Positions 17,797-26,266 of a stretch of DNA of 64,000 nt are shown in pieces. The position numbers and the translations under genes are program-made. Numbering within the stretch: the first letter of the stretch is position 1; each line of letters starts with the position of its first letter. The notes beneath the pieces were generated by a model. The model was not told the origin of the DNA and made no database searches. It worked only from the letters and a program-made list of their open reading frames with translations. The DNA is taken from NCBI RefSeq assembly GCF_014334135.1, contig NZ_CP060497.1, forward strand, positions 4,774,001 to 4,838,000, given 5' to 3'. The DNA comes from Olivibacter sp. SDN3. GTDB lineage: Bacteria; Bacteroidota; Bacteroidia; Sphingobacteriales; Sphingobacteriaceae.

Positions 17797-19326
17797 ATGT
17801 CAAGCAAAGATTTATCAGGTTACACCATAGTTATAATCGGCGTAGGCGCTTCGGGCGTGGCATCATTTATACACCTCGTATTAAAATGGATTGTTCAAGT
17901 TCGCACAAAAAACATATCAATTGCGTTAATTGAAAGAAAAATGGATTTTGGCCCGGGCTTAGCATATGGTACCGGGCAAGAGGGCCATTTGTTGAATACC
18001 AAGGCAGGACTAATGGGCATATTTGCAGAAGAACCATTGCACTTTATACAATGGATGCACGAACATCAGGAGATGATCAAAAAAGATTTCCCACAAGCTG
18101 CTATACACCCAGATGCTTACCCTCCCCGCATGTTATACGGGATATACATCAAAGACACCTTAAATCAATACATCACGATCGCTCATAAATACGGTATCAA
18201 GGTGACATTAATTTCATCAGAAGTGCTAGATGCTGAGATAAGCGCGAAAAAAATAACGTGCATAATGGAATCAGGCGAACAGATAATTGCCGACATTGGT
18301 ATCTTGGCCACTGGAACACCCGAAGCAGCTTCTTTTAAAAACTTACGCAGCATTGAGCAGTATCTTTCATCTCCATGGCCAGCCCAACAACTCTTACAGA
18401 AAATAAAAAACAAAAAGGCTTCTGTTACTATTATTGGGAGTAGTTTAACAGCAATTGACGCTGTTATGACACTGGTAACAAACAAGCATCGGGGACCAAT
18501 AAACCTATTTTCGATTAATGGCTTACTCCCTAGAGTACAAGCCCCTAGAGAAACGTCTTACGAAAGAAAGCTGTTAACACTGAGTAATATCCGCAAACTT
18601 ATACGAACAGAGAGAAGGTCTCTTCGCGTAAAAGATCTTATCCGTTTATTCATGCAAGAAGTTGAAGGTGCTCTAAAACAAAAAATCAACTGGAAAGACA
18701 CAGAACGTATCGGAAAGTCACCTGTAAACCTACTAAAGGAAGATATCCATTTAGCACTGAAAGGAAAGAATATTTTCCAGGACATTCTTTTTTCCCTACG
18801 CTACATCAGCTATGATATATGGAAATTACTACCAGAAGACCAGAAGTTACTTTATGGTCGATGGATTAAACCCTATGTCGATATTAATAGACATCCAATC
18901 CCACTGGAGAACGGCATAAAACTACTGAATCTGCTGGAATCAAAACAGCTCAACGTAATTTCCCATAGCAAAGAGATACTTTGGGACGATAGTCGATTAA
19001 AATTCATTCTTCAGACAAAAGAAGGAGTGAAAGGTGAAAGTGACTATGTGATCAATGCAACAGGCCCCACCACAGCAATAGAAAAAATGGACGATATACC
19101 ACTCCTTCGCACGCTACATCATAAAAAACAAATTGTGGCTTACAAACCTGGCGGTGTGCAAGCAGACTTAAACACGATGAAAATTACTGTTAGGGGAATA
19201 CCGAATGCACCTGTATATGGTGTGGGGCACCTATTGATAGGATTACAGCATGATGTAAATGCACTTTGGTTTAATATTGCCAGAATTGACGAAATGACCG
19301 ATGCTATTATCAAAAGACTGGTATAA
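17797..19326 (+). CDS. FAD/NAD(P)-binding oxidoreductase-like protein (NAD_binding_9 type)
   Basis: The 509-residue protein starts with a Rossmann dinucleotide motif, IVIIGVGASGVASF (residues about 9-22), then FGPGLAYGTGQEGHLLNTKAG, which is typical of the NAD_binding_9 family. A second glycine motif, ILATGTPEAA, and VTIIGSSLTAIDAV (around residue 210) follow. Family members are poorly characterised flavoprotein-like enzymes; the reaction is unknown. Its stop codon overlaps the start of the AEC transporter gene by one base (TAATG), so the two are almost certainly translated from one message. Confidence 0.85.
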   Translation: MSSKDLSGYTIVIIGVGASGVASFIHLVLKWIVQVRTKNISIALIERKMDFGPGLAYGTGQEGHLLNTKAGLMGIFAEEPLHFIQWMHEHQEMIKKDFPQAAIHPDAYPPRMLYGIYIKDTLNQYITIAHKYGIKVTLISSEVLDAEISAKKITCIMESGEQIIADIGILATGTPEAASFKNLRSIEQYLSSPWPAQQLLQKIKNKKASVTIIGSSLTAIDAVMTLVTNKHRGPINLFSINGLLPRVQAPRETSYERKLLTLSNIRKLIRTERRSLRVKDLIRLFMQEVEGALKQKINWKDTERIGKSPVNLLKEDIHLALKGKNIFQDILFSLRYISYDIWKLLPEDQKLLYGRWIKPYVDINRHPIPLENGIKLLNLLESKQLNVISHSKEILWDDSRLKFILQTKEGVKGESDYVINATGPTTAIEKMDDIPLLRTLHHKKQIVAYKPGGVQADLNTMKITVRGIPNAPVYGVGHLLIGLQHDVNALWFNIARIDEMTDAIIKRLV

Positions 19327-20246
19327 TGGACGTTATAAAACAATTGTCGACCCACGTGCTCCCCTTATATGGGTTCATTATATTAGGATATGCTGTTAAT
19401 AGATGGTTGGGACTCAAAAGCAAATGGATAGCAAAAATACTATTATTCGGGTTGATACCCTTGCTTATTATGGATAACCTGCTTAAAGCAGAACTAAAGG
19501 AATTATTTGTAGCTATAGGTATTATATTTGTTTTTGCTTGCTTAATGAATATACCTGCATACTTCACTCACAGATATATGGCAAAGGATTTTAACGTGAA
19601 CCTTCTACAAAGTTCTTTTTCATATTATAACATTGGGTGGTTTGGTATACCGATTACTTTGGCACTTTTCGGAGATGAACAACTACCGTTAATTATCAGT
19701 GCTTACGTAGGCAACGCGTTATACGGTGATACCATTGGTTATTATCTATTTTCACGAACAAAAAAAATCCCTATAAAACATGCCATATATAATGTATTCA
19801 AAATTCCTGCGATTTATGCCTGTATAATAGCGCTCACACTGAATAGCTTTTCATTTGAGTTGCCCAGCAGTTTTGAACCTGTCACGAAGGGCATAGGATG
19901 GACGGTTTCCAGCCTAGGTATGTTAATTGTAGGGATTATGCTGGGAGGTATGGCTTTTAACTCTGTCTCGCTCAAGTCTTTTGGCAAGCTTTTAATAATG
20001 AGATACCTAAGTGGTGCATTAGCATTGCTACTGTTGATAGGCTTAGAACATTGGATTATTCAGATACTGGATAATCAACAGCAAAAATTACTATTGCTAA
20101 TAGCGACGTTTCCCGTAGCCGCCAACTTGATTGTTTTTGCAGCGTTTCTAGAAACCGAAAAAGAAAGCTCAGCTTTATTAGTGGCTTTATCCACGCTTTT
20201 TTCTCTCTTTTTAACTCCCGTATGTTGTTATATCTTATTCAAATAA
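19326..20246 (+). CDS. AEC-family transporter (auxin efflux carrier type)
   Basis: The 306-residue integral membrane protein has about 10 hydrophobic segments arranged in two halves, with the family-like GYAVNRWLG at the start and YYNIGWFGIPITLALFG around residue 97, and the second half containing VSSLGMLIVGIMLGG. AEC carriers export or import small organic anions such as malate in bacteria. Translational coupling to the FAD/NAD(P)-binding gene suggests the carrier moves a substrate or product of that enzyme; this is inference. A hairpin follows. Confidence 0.9.
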   Translation: MDVIKQLSTHVLPLYGFIILGYAVNRWLGLKSKWIAKILLFGLIPLLIMDNLLKAELKELFVAIGIIFVFACLMNIPAYFTHRYMAKDFNVNLLQSSFSYYNIGWFGIPITLALFGDEQLPLIISAYVGNALYGDTIGYYLFSRTKKIPIKHAIYNVFKIPAIYACIIALTLNSFSFELPSSFEPVTKGIGWTVSSLGMLIVGIMLGGMAFNSVSLKSFGKLLIMRYLSGALALLLLIGLEHWIIQILDNQQQKLLLLIATFPVAANLIVFAAFLETEKESSALLVALSTLFSLFLTPVCCYILFK

Positions 20247-20261
20247 ACGGGGTGGTATAAC

Positions 20262-20304
20262 CTCCATCAACATTCTTAACCCAAGGTAGTTGATGGAGAT
20301 TTTC
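20262..20304. terminator. Terminator between convergent AEC and small lipoprotein genes
   Basis: CTCCATCAAC (20262-20271) pairs perfectly with GTTGATGGAG (20289-20298), loop 17 nt, followed by ATTTTCT. It lies between convergent genes and may act for both. Confidence 0.6.
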
Positions 20305-20320
20305 TGATAAAGAAAAAGAA

Positions 20321-20509
20321 CTACTGAATAGGAGAAGCGTCAACAGCTGTATCTACAGGGGCCGACAATTCAGTTGTATCTGCTGGATACATCGGTTCTT
20401 CAACTGTATCAACGTCCAGATCGTCATTATATTCATTCTCTTGTTGAGGATTACCACAACTTACTAAGATTACGGTTGCCAATACACTGCTAAAAATTAA
20501 CTTTTTCAT
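20321..20509 (-). CDS. Small acidic lipoprotein, 62 aa
   Basis: Begins MKKLIFSSVLATVILVSC, a clear lipoprotein signal with Cys18, followed by a short, very acidic, Asp/Glu/Thr-rich tail (EYNDDLDVDTVEEP, DTTELSAPVDTA) with no domain. A second ATG two codons upstream is also possible. Such small envelope lipoproteins are common in Bacteroidota. Function unknown. Confidence 0.75.
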   Translation of the reverse strand: MKKLIFSSVLATVILVSCGNPQQENEYNDDLDVDTVEEPMYPADTTELSAPVDTAVDASPIQ

Positions 20510-20515
20510 AAACAT

Positions 20516-20862
20516 TGTTTTTTAATATATAAAATGATTGTGATAAGGTTTCAATCTTAATGATATAGTATAAGAAAAAATCAAGCCAACATCTAGCGAC
20601 ATGTACAATCTTTATTACAAATGGGGTTTTTCCGCTAACATTTAGTTAATAAGTCAAAATATTTACTTATAATTCGTTTGCAAAATAATAATGTCTATAA
20701 AATTCGTCATAAGTTAACACTACTATCCATATATTAGTACATCATCAAAATCAGGCCAAAAACACTATGTTTAAATAATGTTACCAAGAAATTTCGGCTT
20801 TGCTCTGACGAACAGAGATAAAAGATGCAATGTTACTGATAAAAGCCCGTAAACCATCCTTT
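20516..20862. other. Intergenic region of about 350 bp
   Basis: AT-rich and without a supported gene. It holds the promoter region of the small lipoprotein gene and the 3' end of the DUF4833 transcript. Near 20851-20871 there is a weak AAACC/GGTTT dyad that could help end the DUF4833 transcript on the minus strand. Confidence 0.4.
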
Positions 20863-21453
20863 TTAAGGTTTAAATCTATCTATAATTCTCCTACCAGATT
20901 TTACATCAACTCCCTTTAACTCTATATACTTCACATCTGGTGCCCAAAATGTACCGCCATCACCAATCCTTATAAAAATCCTTTCTAAAACAGACTCTTT
21001 GTTACTAATATCTGTATAAATGTGGTACCTACCATTACTATCTTTCTTCAAGGTTAAAGGCAATTTATTGTAAGCGACGGAACGGACGTCGTAGGTCCCG
21101 TCATTATTCTTTTTTGCTGTGATGCCATATGCAAACTTTCGCTGGATAAAATTAAGATCTTTCCTTGCTCCCCCTTCGGGATAACGTATCCAAAAAGCAT
21201 TAATTGGATTTGCAGTGTTTAATTCACCACTCTTATTAAGGTTCAGCGTATAACAAATGGTGTTCGTATTAGGATCTCGTTGTATATAAAAAAGCAAGTT
21301 ATCTACCCCTTTCGGTATTGGAAAAGTGTCTATTTTAGTAGAATCCGATGCGCAAAACACATGGCGATTATCAATGGAGGCTGCACATAAACTATATGTG
21401 CTGGCGATAAAAGCCATCATGATGCTTAGGCGAATCTGTATATTACTTGACAT
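20863..21453 (-). CDS. DUF4833 protein, exported
   Basis: The 196-residue protein has an N-terminal signal-like segment (SIMMAFIASTYSLCAAS). The DUF4833 domain follows: LLFYIQRDPNTNTICYTLN, INAFWIRYPEGGARKDL, QRKFAYGITAK and, at the end, IFIRIGDGGTFWAPDVKYIEL. The family is of unknown function. It is the last gene of the minus-strand run that includes GtrA, the CDP-alcohol transferase and serine palmitoyltransferase, 20 bp after GtrA, so a role in the envelope lipid pathway is possible. Confidence 0.85.
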   Translation of the reverse strand: MSSNIQIRLSIMMAFIASTYSLCAASIDNRHVFCASDSTKIDTFPIPKGVDNLLFYIQRDPNTNTICYTLNLNKSGELNTANPINAFWIRYPEGGARKDLNFIQRKFAYGITAKKNNDGTYDVRSVAYNKLPLTLKKDSNGRYHIYTDISNKESVLERIFIRIGDGGTFWAPDVKYIELKGVDVKSGRRIIDRFKP

Positions 21454-21473
21454 ACCTTAAATAGCTTGTTAAA

Positions 21474-21881
21474 TCATGTTCTTTTAAATACCCAATACTT
21501 TTGCAATGTATAGTTAAAGCCAAGTGAAACCATTAAATCCACCATGACCCTGCTAATACGATAATCAATACGCCCTCCCTCTGTTACTAAGTAAGTACCC
21601 ATAGCTTTCAACAGTATGCTAACACCAACTATTATAGCAAATTTTAGCAACTGAAATCCCATCTTTGTGCTAGCAGCATCTGTCGTTCCTTCAAAAGTCC
21701 AGTTTCTGTTGATGGTAAAGTTTGCTAAAGCTCCAACAATACCTCCCAATAGAATCGACACTGTATAGTGGATCTGCAAGTATTCAGTAGAGCCAATCAT
21801 GATCAGATAGTCAACAATACCTCCTATAAATGCCGATAATTGCGCCTTAATAAAGGTATAAATATTATTTCTCCTGTTCAT
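21474..21881 (-). CDS. GtrA-family membrane protein
   Basis: The 135-residue protein has four hydrophobic segments and GtrA-type features (FIKAQLSAFIGGIVDYLIM at the start, GGIVGALANFTINRNWTF in the middle, and a C-terminal NYTLQKYWVFKR). GtrA proteins are thought to help move lipid-linked sugars across the inner membrane. The start overlaps the 3' end of the CDP-alcohol transferase gene by 17 bases, suggesting translational coupling. Here it may help flip or place a lipid head-group precursor; this is inference. Confidence 0.9.
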   Translation of the reverse strand: MNRRNNIYTFIKAQLSAFIGGIVDYLIMIGSTEYLQIHYTVSILLGGIVGALANFTINRNWTFEGTTDAASTKMGFQLLKFAIIVGVSILLKAMGTYLVTEGGRIDYRISRVMVDLMVSLGFNYTLQKYWVFKRT

Positions 21882-22623
21882 CGGAAAAATTCTTCTTTAC
21901 AACCCGTTCCGCTATATCACGTGCATCGCCTAATCTTAATAACTTTCTTGTGTCAACAATATTTACAACAAATAAAATCATCACCACAAGTCCAGAAAAA
22001 ACACTCACAGTTTTAGGAAAAATCACCTCTATTATAAGAATCACACTTATGATAACCCGTATTTCCGTAGGTCCAACAGTACCTGCGTCTATGGTATATT
22101 TATCCGTTATTTTATAGCGTAACTGAGATATAATCATCGCCCAACCATATAAGGCGACAAAAAAATAGGCAAGCAATTCATACCCATTACCTAGATAAAC
22201 GATAAAACCCAGCCCCATAATAACCGTATTTATCCAATCCATTATAATATCTAACGAGAAGCCGTACCATTTTCTTGGGATATTTCGATAATATGCAATT
22301 CTACCATCTAACGAGTCTCCAAACCAGTTAACAAACAAACCAACAACTCCTAATAATAGATACGTTCGCTCAAAATAACTTGCCAAAATAAAACCCGCTA
22401 GGACTAACAGTCCTCCCAAAAAACCTACTGCTGTAAGCATATCTGGAGTTATCGCTTTAGGCACTATAGTAACTAAGTAAGAGATTGTACGCTGTTCGAC
22501 ACCTTTCAATAAATTCGTGCGCTTCCTATCATTAAATATACCCTGCGTTCCTTTTTTGCCATTAGAAAGCCTTCTATTAGCTGGAATAATAGTATCCTCC
22601 CATAAATTGTTTTCTTTCATCAA
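21865..22623 (-). CDS. CDP-alcohol phosphatidyltransferase-family protein
   Basis: The 252-residue integral membrane enzyme belongs to the family that moves a phosphoalcohol from a CDP-linked donor to an acceptor. The signature DxxDGxxAR(x)8-9GxxxDxxxD is seen as DSLDGRIAYYRN (Asp103, Asp106, Gly107, Ala110) and GFSLDIIMD (Gly121, Asp125, Asp129), with Tyr111 in place of the usual Arg. All four metal-binding aspartates are kept. An extra 50-residue N-terminal segment precedes the first membrane helix. Within this locus it could install the head group of a phosphosphingolipid or of a phospholipid such as phosphatidylinositol phosphate; donor and acceptor are not decided by the sequence. Confidence 0.87.
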   Translation of the reverse strand: MMKENNLWEDTIIPANRRLSNGKKGTQGIFNDRKRTNLLKGVEQRTISYLVTIVPKAITPDMLTAVGFLGGLLVLAGFILASYFERTYLLLGVVGLFVNWFGDSLDGRIAYYRNIPRKWYGFSLDIIMDWINTVIMGLGFIVYLGNGYELLAYFFVALYGWAMIISQLRYKITDKYTIDAGTVGPTEIRVIISVILIIEVIFPKTVSVFSGLVVMILFVVNIVDTRKLLRLGDARDIAERVVKKNFSDEQEK

Positions 22624-22743
22624 TCCTTTAAATTAGCCAATTTAGGCTATGTTGTCAATCAAATATAATTTCTAAAAATAATGGAAATATAATTTTATGA
22701 CAACTCAATAGTTTGTGATATAGAAAAGCAATAATTTAGCCAA

Positions 22744-23382
22744 TTATCGCTTTTTTCCTTTTTTCTCAAAATCAGAACCAAATATTTTATCCCATAAAGG
22801 GGAGCTGACACCGTAACCTTTGTCAGCATCTTGGTAATGATGTAACATATGATGTTGCTTAATTTTTTTCATAATGCCACTTTTGAAATTGTAATGGTGC
22901 ATGGCATAATGGCCAATATCATAAAAAAGGTATCCAACCATAAATCCCGGAAAAAAAGCAGCCATTTGCATTTCATTAAAAAATAGTTTGAAAAAGTAAA
23001 ACAAGGCTAAAGCTAACGGAATACTTACTGACGGTGGCATTACTAAACGTAACTTATCCATTGGATAATCATGGTGAACTCCATGAAATATAAAGTGTAT
23101 TCTTTCCATAATTTTTCCTTTAGGCGGTAAGTGAAAAACAAAACGATGCATTACATACTCCGTAAGCGACCAAACAAAAAGGCCTATTAAGAAAAAACCA
23201 AAGTAAAACCCTATGGAAACTTGATAAGAAGCAAACGCTTTCCAGGTGAAATAAAGAACTACAGGCACAAATAATATCAAAGGTACGGTAAAGTGTACTT
23301 TAGTTAGTGGTTCAAGTAAATTACTTCTGAACATTCGTACCGACTCCTGCGAGTTCGAAACATATTTTTTTGCCATGACCAA
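22744..23382 (-). CDS. Fatty acid hydroxylase / sterol desaturase-family protein
   Basis: The 212-residue membrane protein has the di-iron histidine boxes of the family: HRFVFH (about residue 75), HGVHH, HYAMHH and HHMLHH, between about four hydrophobic segments. The family includes fatty acid 2-hydroxylases acting on sphingolipid acyl chains. Sphingobacteriaceae are known to contain 2-hydroxylated sphingolipids, and this gene lies in the same strand run as serine palmitoyltransferase, so ceramide or fatty acid 2-hydroxylation is the best guess. Carotenoid hydroxylation is an alternative, as related enzymes share the histidine boxes. Confidence 0.88.
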   Translation of the reverse strand: MVMAKKYVSNSQESVRMFRSNLLEPLTKVHFTVPLILFVPVVLYFTWKAFASYQVSIGFYFGFFLIGLFVWSLTEYVMHRFVFHLPPKGKIMERIHFIFHGVHHDYPMDKLRLVMPPSVSIPLALALFYFFKLFFNEMQMAAFFPGFMVGYLFYDIGHYAMHHYNFKSGIMKKIKQHHMLHHYQDADKGYGVSSPLWDKIFGSDFEKKGKKR

Positions 23383-23464
23383 TAATTAATTCTATTAGTA
23401 AAAACTATATACAAACTTAGATAAACTTGATTTGATATGCAATCTGCCTTGGCACATCCGCTTT

Positions 23465-26041
23465 CTAAAAATCAAATTTTACGCGAGCCCTTACTCCCCA
23501 CTTTGCAACATTCGGATGATCTAAGTAGTTAAATCGCCTAATTAAATCTACGCGCACTAGTTTAAAAATATTCGCAATGCCTACACTCCCCTCTACATAT
23601 GGCGTGCTACCTAGAGCATAACTAATGGGAGCGCCATTTTCGTCCGTGGAAAATCTATATACCGAATTATTATAATTCGGATTGTTTTCATCCCTTAAGC
23701 CTCCCCATAACCCTTTAAAGCTCACAACTTCACGCCATTTCAGACGCCTAAGTAATGGAATTTTATTGAACAGAAAACCATTCATATAATACTGCACATT
23801 AACAGATGCATAGTGATCGCTTACGAACTCTAAGAAATTCATCAAATTGTAAGAATTGAGTTGGTAAGCATACGTTTGATTCGCGCGGTGAACCGCTAAT
23901 AAAGGAAATGGTATATTCTCTCCCAAAATATAACCACCTTCTAAGGTAACATCTGAATAACCAAATTGTGATAAATACACACGTTTAAAAATGTTAGCAC
24001 TGAAATTATGGTAGTCGTTTGTACTATTCAACACATTCTTTAGTCCCATATTGTAGCGAAGAGTAAATATTGGGTATTTATTAAAGATAGGTATCCTATA
24101 CACTTTTCCTTGATAAAACTGCTCATTTGGCGCATATCGCAATTCGAAGTTTACCTCAGAAGACGTTAACTCATTAATATTAAAAAGATCTCCATTCGCA
24201 TCTAATTGTCGGTATAATAAAGCTCCTGCAGGGCGCTGGCGCCAATGGGTAAAGCCGACTTTATAAGAAAGGCGGCTTGGCAACTCACGTACATATTCTA
24301 ATTTAGCCAAATCATTATATAACCACCGATTATTGTCGCCACGTTTAAAAGATAACAAGAAATTATCTTCCTGAACAAACTGCAATTCCTCTCCTGGTAT
24401 CTTGGTATCATGCTGATAGCTAGCTTTGATATAATGCAGGGGGAAGGTGTACACAGATTTGTTATTTAAAGAATAAGTAGCAGCTCCAAAATATTTCCAT
24501 TTTTCGTCCCTAAACCCATAGGCACCATATGTTTCAAAAAACATTCGTTTGCTGAAGTCTGTTGTTGTTCTTCCTCCTAAGCGTAGTCTAAAACCTTCCA
24601 CAGGATTAAAGCTATAAAAAGTACTAGCGGGCCCTATTTCAAATTTCCCGAACGATTTATATCCTGCCAACAATACCGTCCCCCAGTCCATTATTCTCCT
24701 AAATGATTTGATAGTCTGCAGTGTGTCTACATTCTTATAAATGCCTACTTCACGTAATTCTAGGGGCATATGTCGAACATTCTCCCAGTATTCTTCAGTA
24801 GTTTTCACTTCGGGATTATATGCAATTTCTTCTTCAGGTCCTTTATATATACTGTCTGGACGCACTTCTCCTATCTTGTATTTTTCGAAAGATACAGTAC
24901 GTTCTCCCAATATACCACCACCCTTCTCTCCCAAGGCAAATTCCATGGTCAGTGTGCTCTTACTCAAATGGTAACGGCCATCGGGGTTTTTACTGTATTC
25001 CAGTTTAGCTTGGAGATCTCGCATAAAGTTCAGATTGATATCCTTATTAACCGTTAAATAAGCATTCTGAACAGCATAATTGCCATCAAGGGTAATAAAG
25101 AGCTTTCCTTCAAACAACATATCGGCTTTATTACGGGGCACAAAACTCAATTCAACCAACCACGGCTTTTCGGTTTTTACAGTATCGCTGATAAAAAACT
25201 TATAAAATGTAGGTGAATTATTAGCAATGGGGCTTAAGAATAGATTCGTCGTAATGGAAATATCATTATCATAAATATTTATATCTTCATAGAGGCGATG
25301 TAAATAGTTACTGACACCATCATTATCAATAAAATGTGGGTCAAACTCAGCTTTCTTATCTCCTAAGATATACCGTTTCTTCTTGTATGGGCTTTTGCGG
25401 AAATAGATATTAGAAAGTCGTTCTTCCATGTACGCCGGCAAGACGTTTGTCCCGCCAATAGCGTTAGAATCCTGCTCAGAAAATAGAAATTGATAGTTTC
25501 TGAAAATTCGTTTTTCCTTAAACTTATTCGAAAGGTTACTCAGAGCCATCGACAACTTACTATACTCCTCAAACTCAACGAAGTCGTAATGCTCCATCTG
25601 GTTTTCTTTCTTATGTGCAATAACTTTTCTGATGAGCTCAACGGCAGGATTATTCTTATTTCTGTAGCGTCCTCTCTTACCTGTGACAACTACTTCATCA
25701 AGCATAGCTGCATCTACCTTCATTTGAAGGTTAACCACCTGATCTTCGCCAGGTACAATTTCTTTTTCTACTGGTAAATACCCTATGTAGGCGAATTTCA
25801 ACTTTGTATGATTACCTTCAATTTTAATGCTATAATGCCCCTCATCGTCGGCTGAAGTGCCAATAGATGTACCTGGAATCAATACACTTACATAAGGCAA
25901 CGTCTCTTTCGTTGAAGCATCGGTAATCACTCCCTTAACAATAGTTGTTTGACCAAAAGCAAACTGCCCTATTAAGGTAAAAAGAAGAAATAAATAAAAA
26001 TAAATAACTTTCCTATATCGTTGTTTTACAAACATTTTCAC
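23465..26041 (-). CDS. DUF5686 protein with carboxypeptidase-like regulatory domain (outer membrane)
   Basis: The 858-residue protein has an N-terminal signal (LFTLIGQFAFGQ). Residues about 33-110 are a CarboxypepD_reg beta-sandwich (VVKGVITDASTKETLPYVSVLIPGTS, KLKFAYIGY), followed by a DEVVVTGKR stretch as in TonB receptors. The rest is DUF5686, long and strand-rich with an aromatic-rich C-terminal end (VRARVKFDF), which indicates an outer-membrane barrel without a canonical plug. Role unknown; a function in lipid or surface-component handling would fit the neighbours. Upstream is a 225-bp spacer, so it may have its own promoter. Confidence 0.87.
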   Translation of the reverse strand: MKMFVKQRYRKVIYFYLFLLFTLIGQFAFGQTTIVKGVITDASTKETLPYVSVLIPGTSIGTSADDEGHYSIKIEGNHTKLKFAYIGYLPVEKEIVPGEDQVVNLQMKVDAAMLDEVVVTGKRGRYRNKNNPAVELIRKVIAHKKENQMEHYDFVEFEEYSKLSMALSNLSNKFKEKRIFRNYQFLFSEQDSNAIGGTNVLPAYMEERLSNIYFRKSPYKKKRYILGDKKAEFDPHFIDNDGVSNYLHRLYEDINIYDNDISITTNLFLSPIANNSPTFYKFFISDTVKTEKPWLVELSFVPRNKADMLFEGKLFITLDGNYAVQNAYLTVNKDINLNFMRDLQAKLEYSKNPDGRYHLSKSTLTMEFALGEKGGGILGERTVSFEKYKIGEVRPDSIYKGPEEEIAYNPEVKTTEEYWENVRHMPLELREVGIYKNVDTLQTIKSFRRIMDWGTVLLAGYKSFGKFEIGPASTFYSFNPVEGFRLRLGGRTTTDFSKRMFFETYGAYGFRDEKWKYFGAATYSLNNKSVYTFPLHYIKASYQHDTKIPGEELQFVQEDNFLLSFKRGDNNRWLYNDLAKLEYVRELPSRLSYKVGFTHWRQRPAGALLYRQLDANGDLFNINELTSSEVNFELRYAPNEQFYQGKVYRIPIFNKYPIFTLRYNMGLKNVLNSTNDYHNFSANIFKRVYLSQFGYSDVTLEGGYILGENIPFPLLAVHRANQTYAYQLNSYNLMNFLEFVSDHYASVNVQYYMNGFLFNKIPLLRRLKWREVVSFKGLWGGLRDENNPNYNNSVYRFSTDENGAPISYALGSTPYVEGSVGIANIFKLVRVDLIRRFNYLDHPNVAKWGVRARVKFDF

Positions 26042-26266
26042 GTTCTTGAAATATTAAATCAGATGCGAAAACTAAACTGATCGCTTTCGTGCAAAATAAA
26101 GAATTTTACGTAAGACATTTGTGGTCAAAAAGTCAAAAACGAATCTCTTCCGATCAGGTAATCATAGATTTGACCTCTATGTAATAGATAATTATATCAC
26201 ATAATCGGAATTGAGAGCAAACAATAGTTAAAGGGAATTCACCATCAATAATAAGAAGTGATGCAA

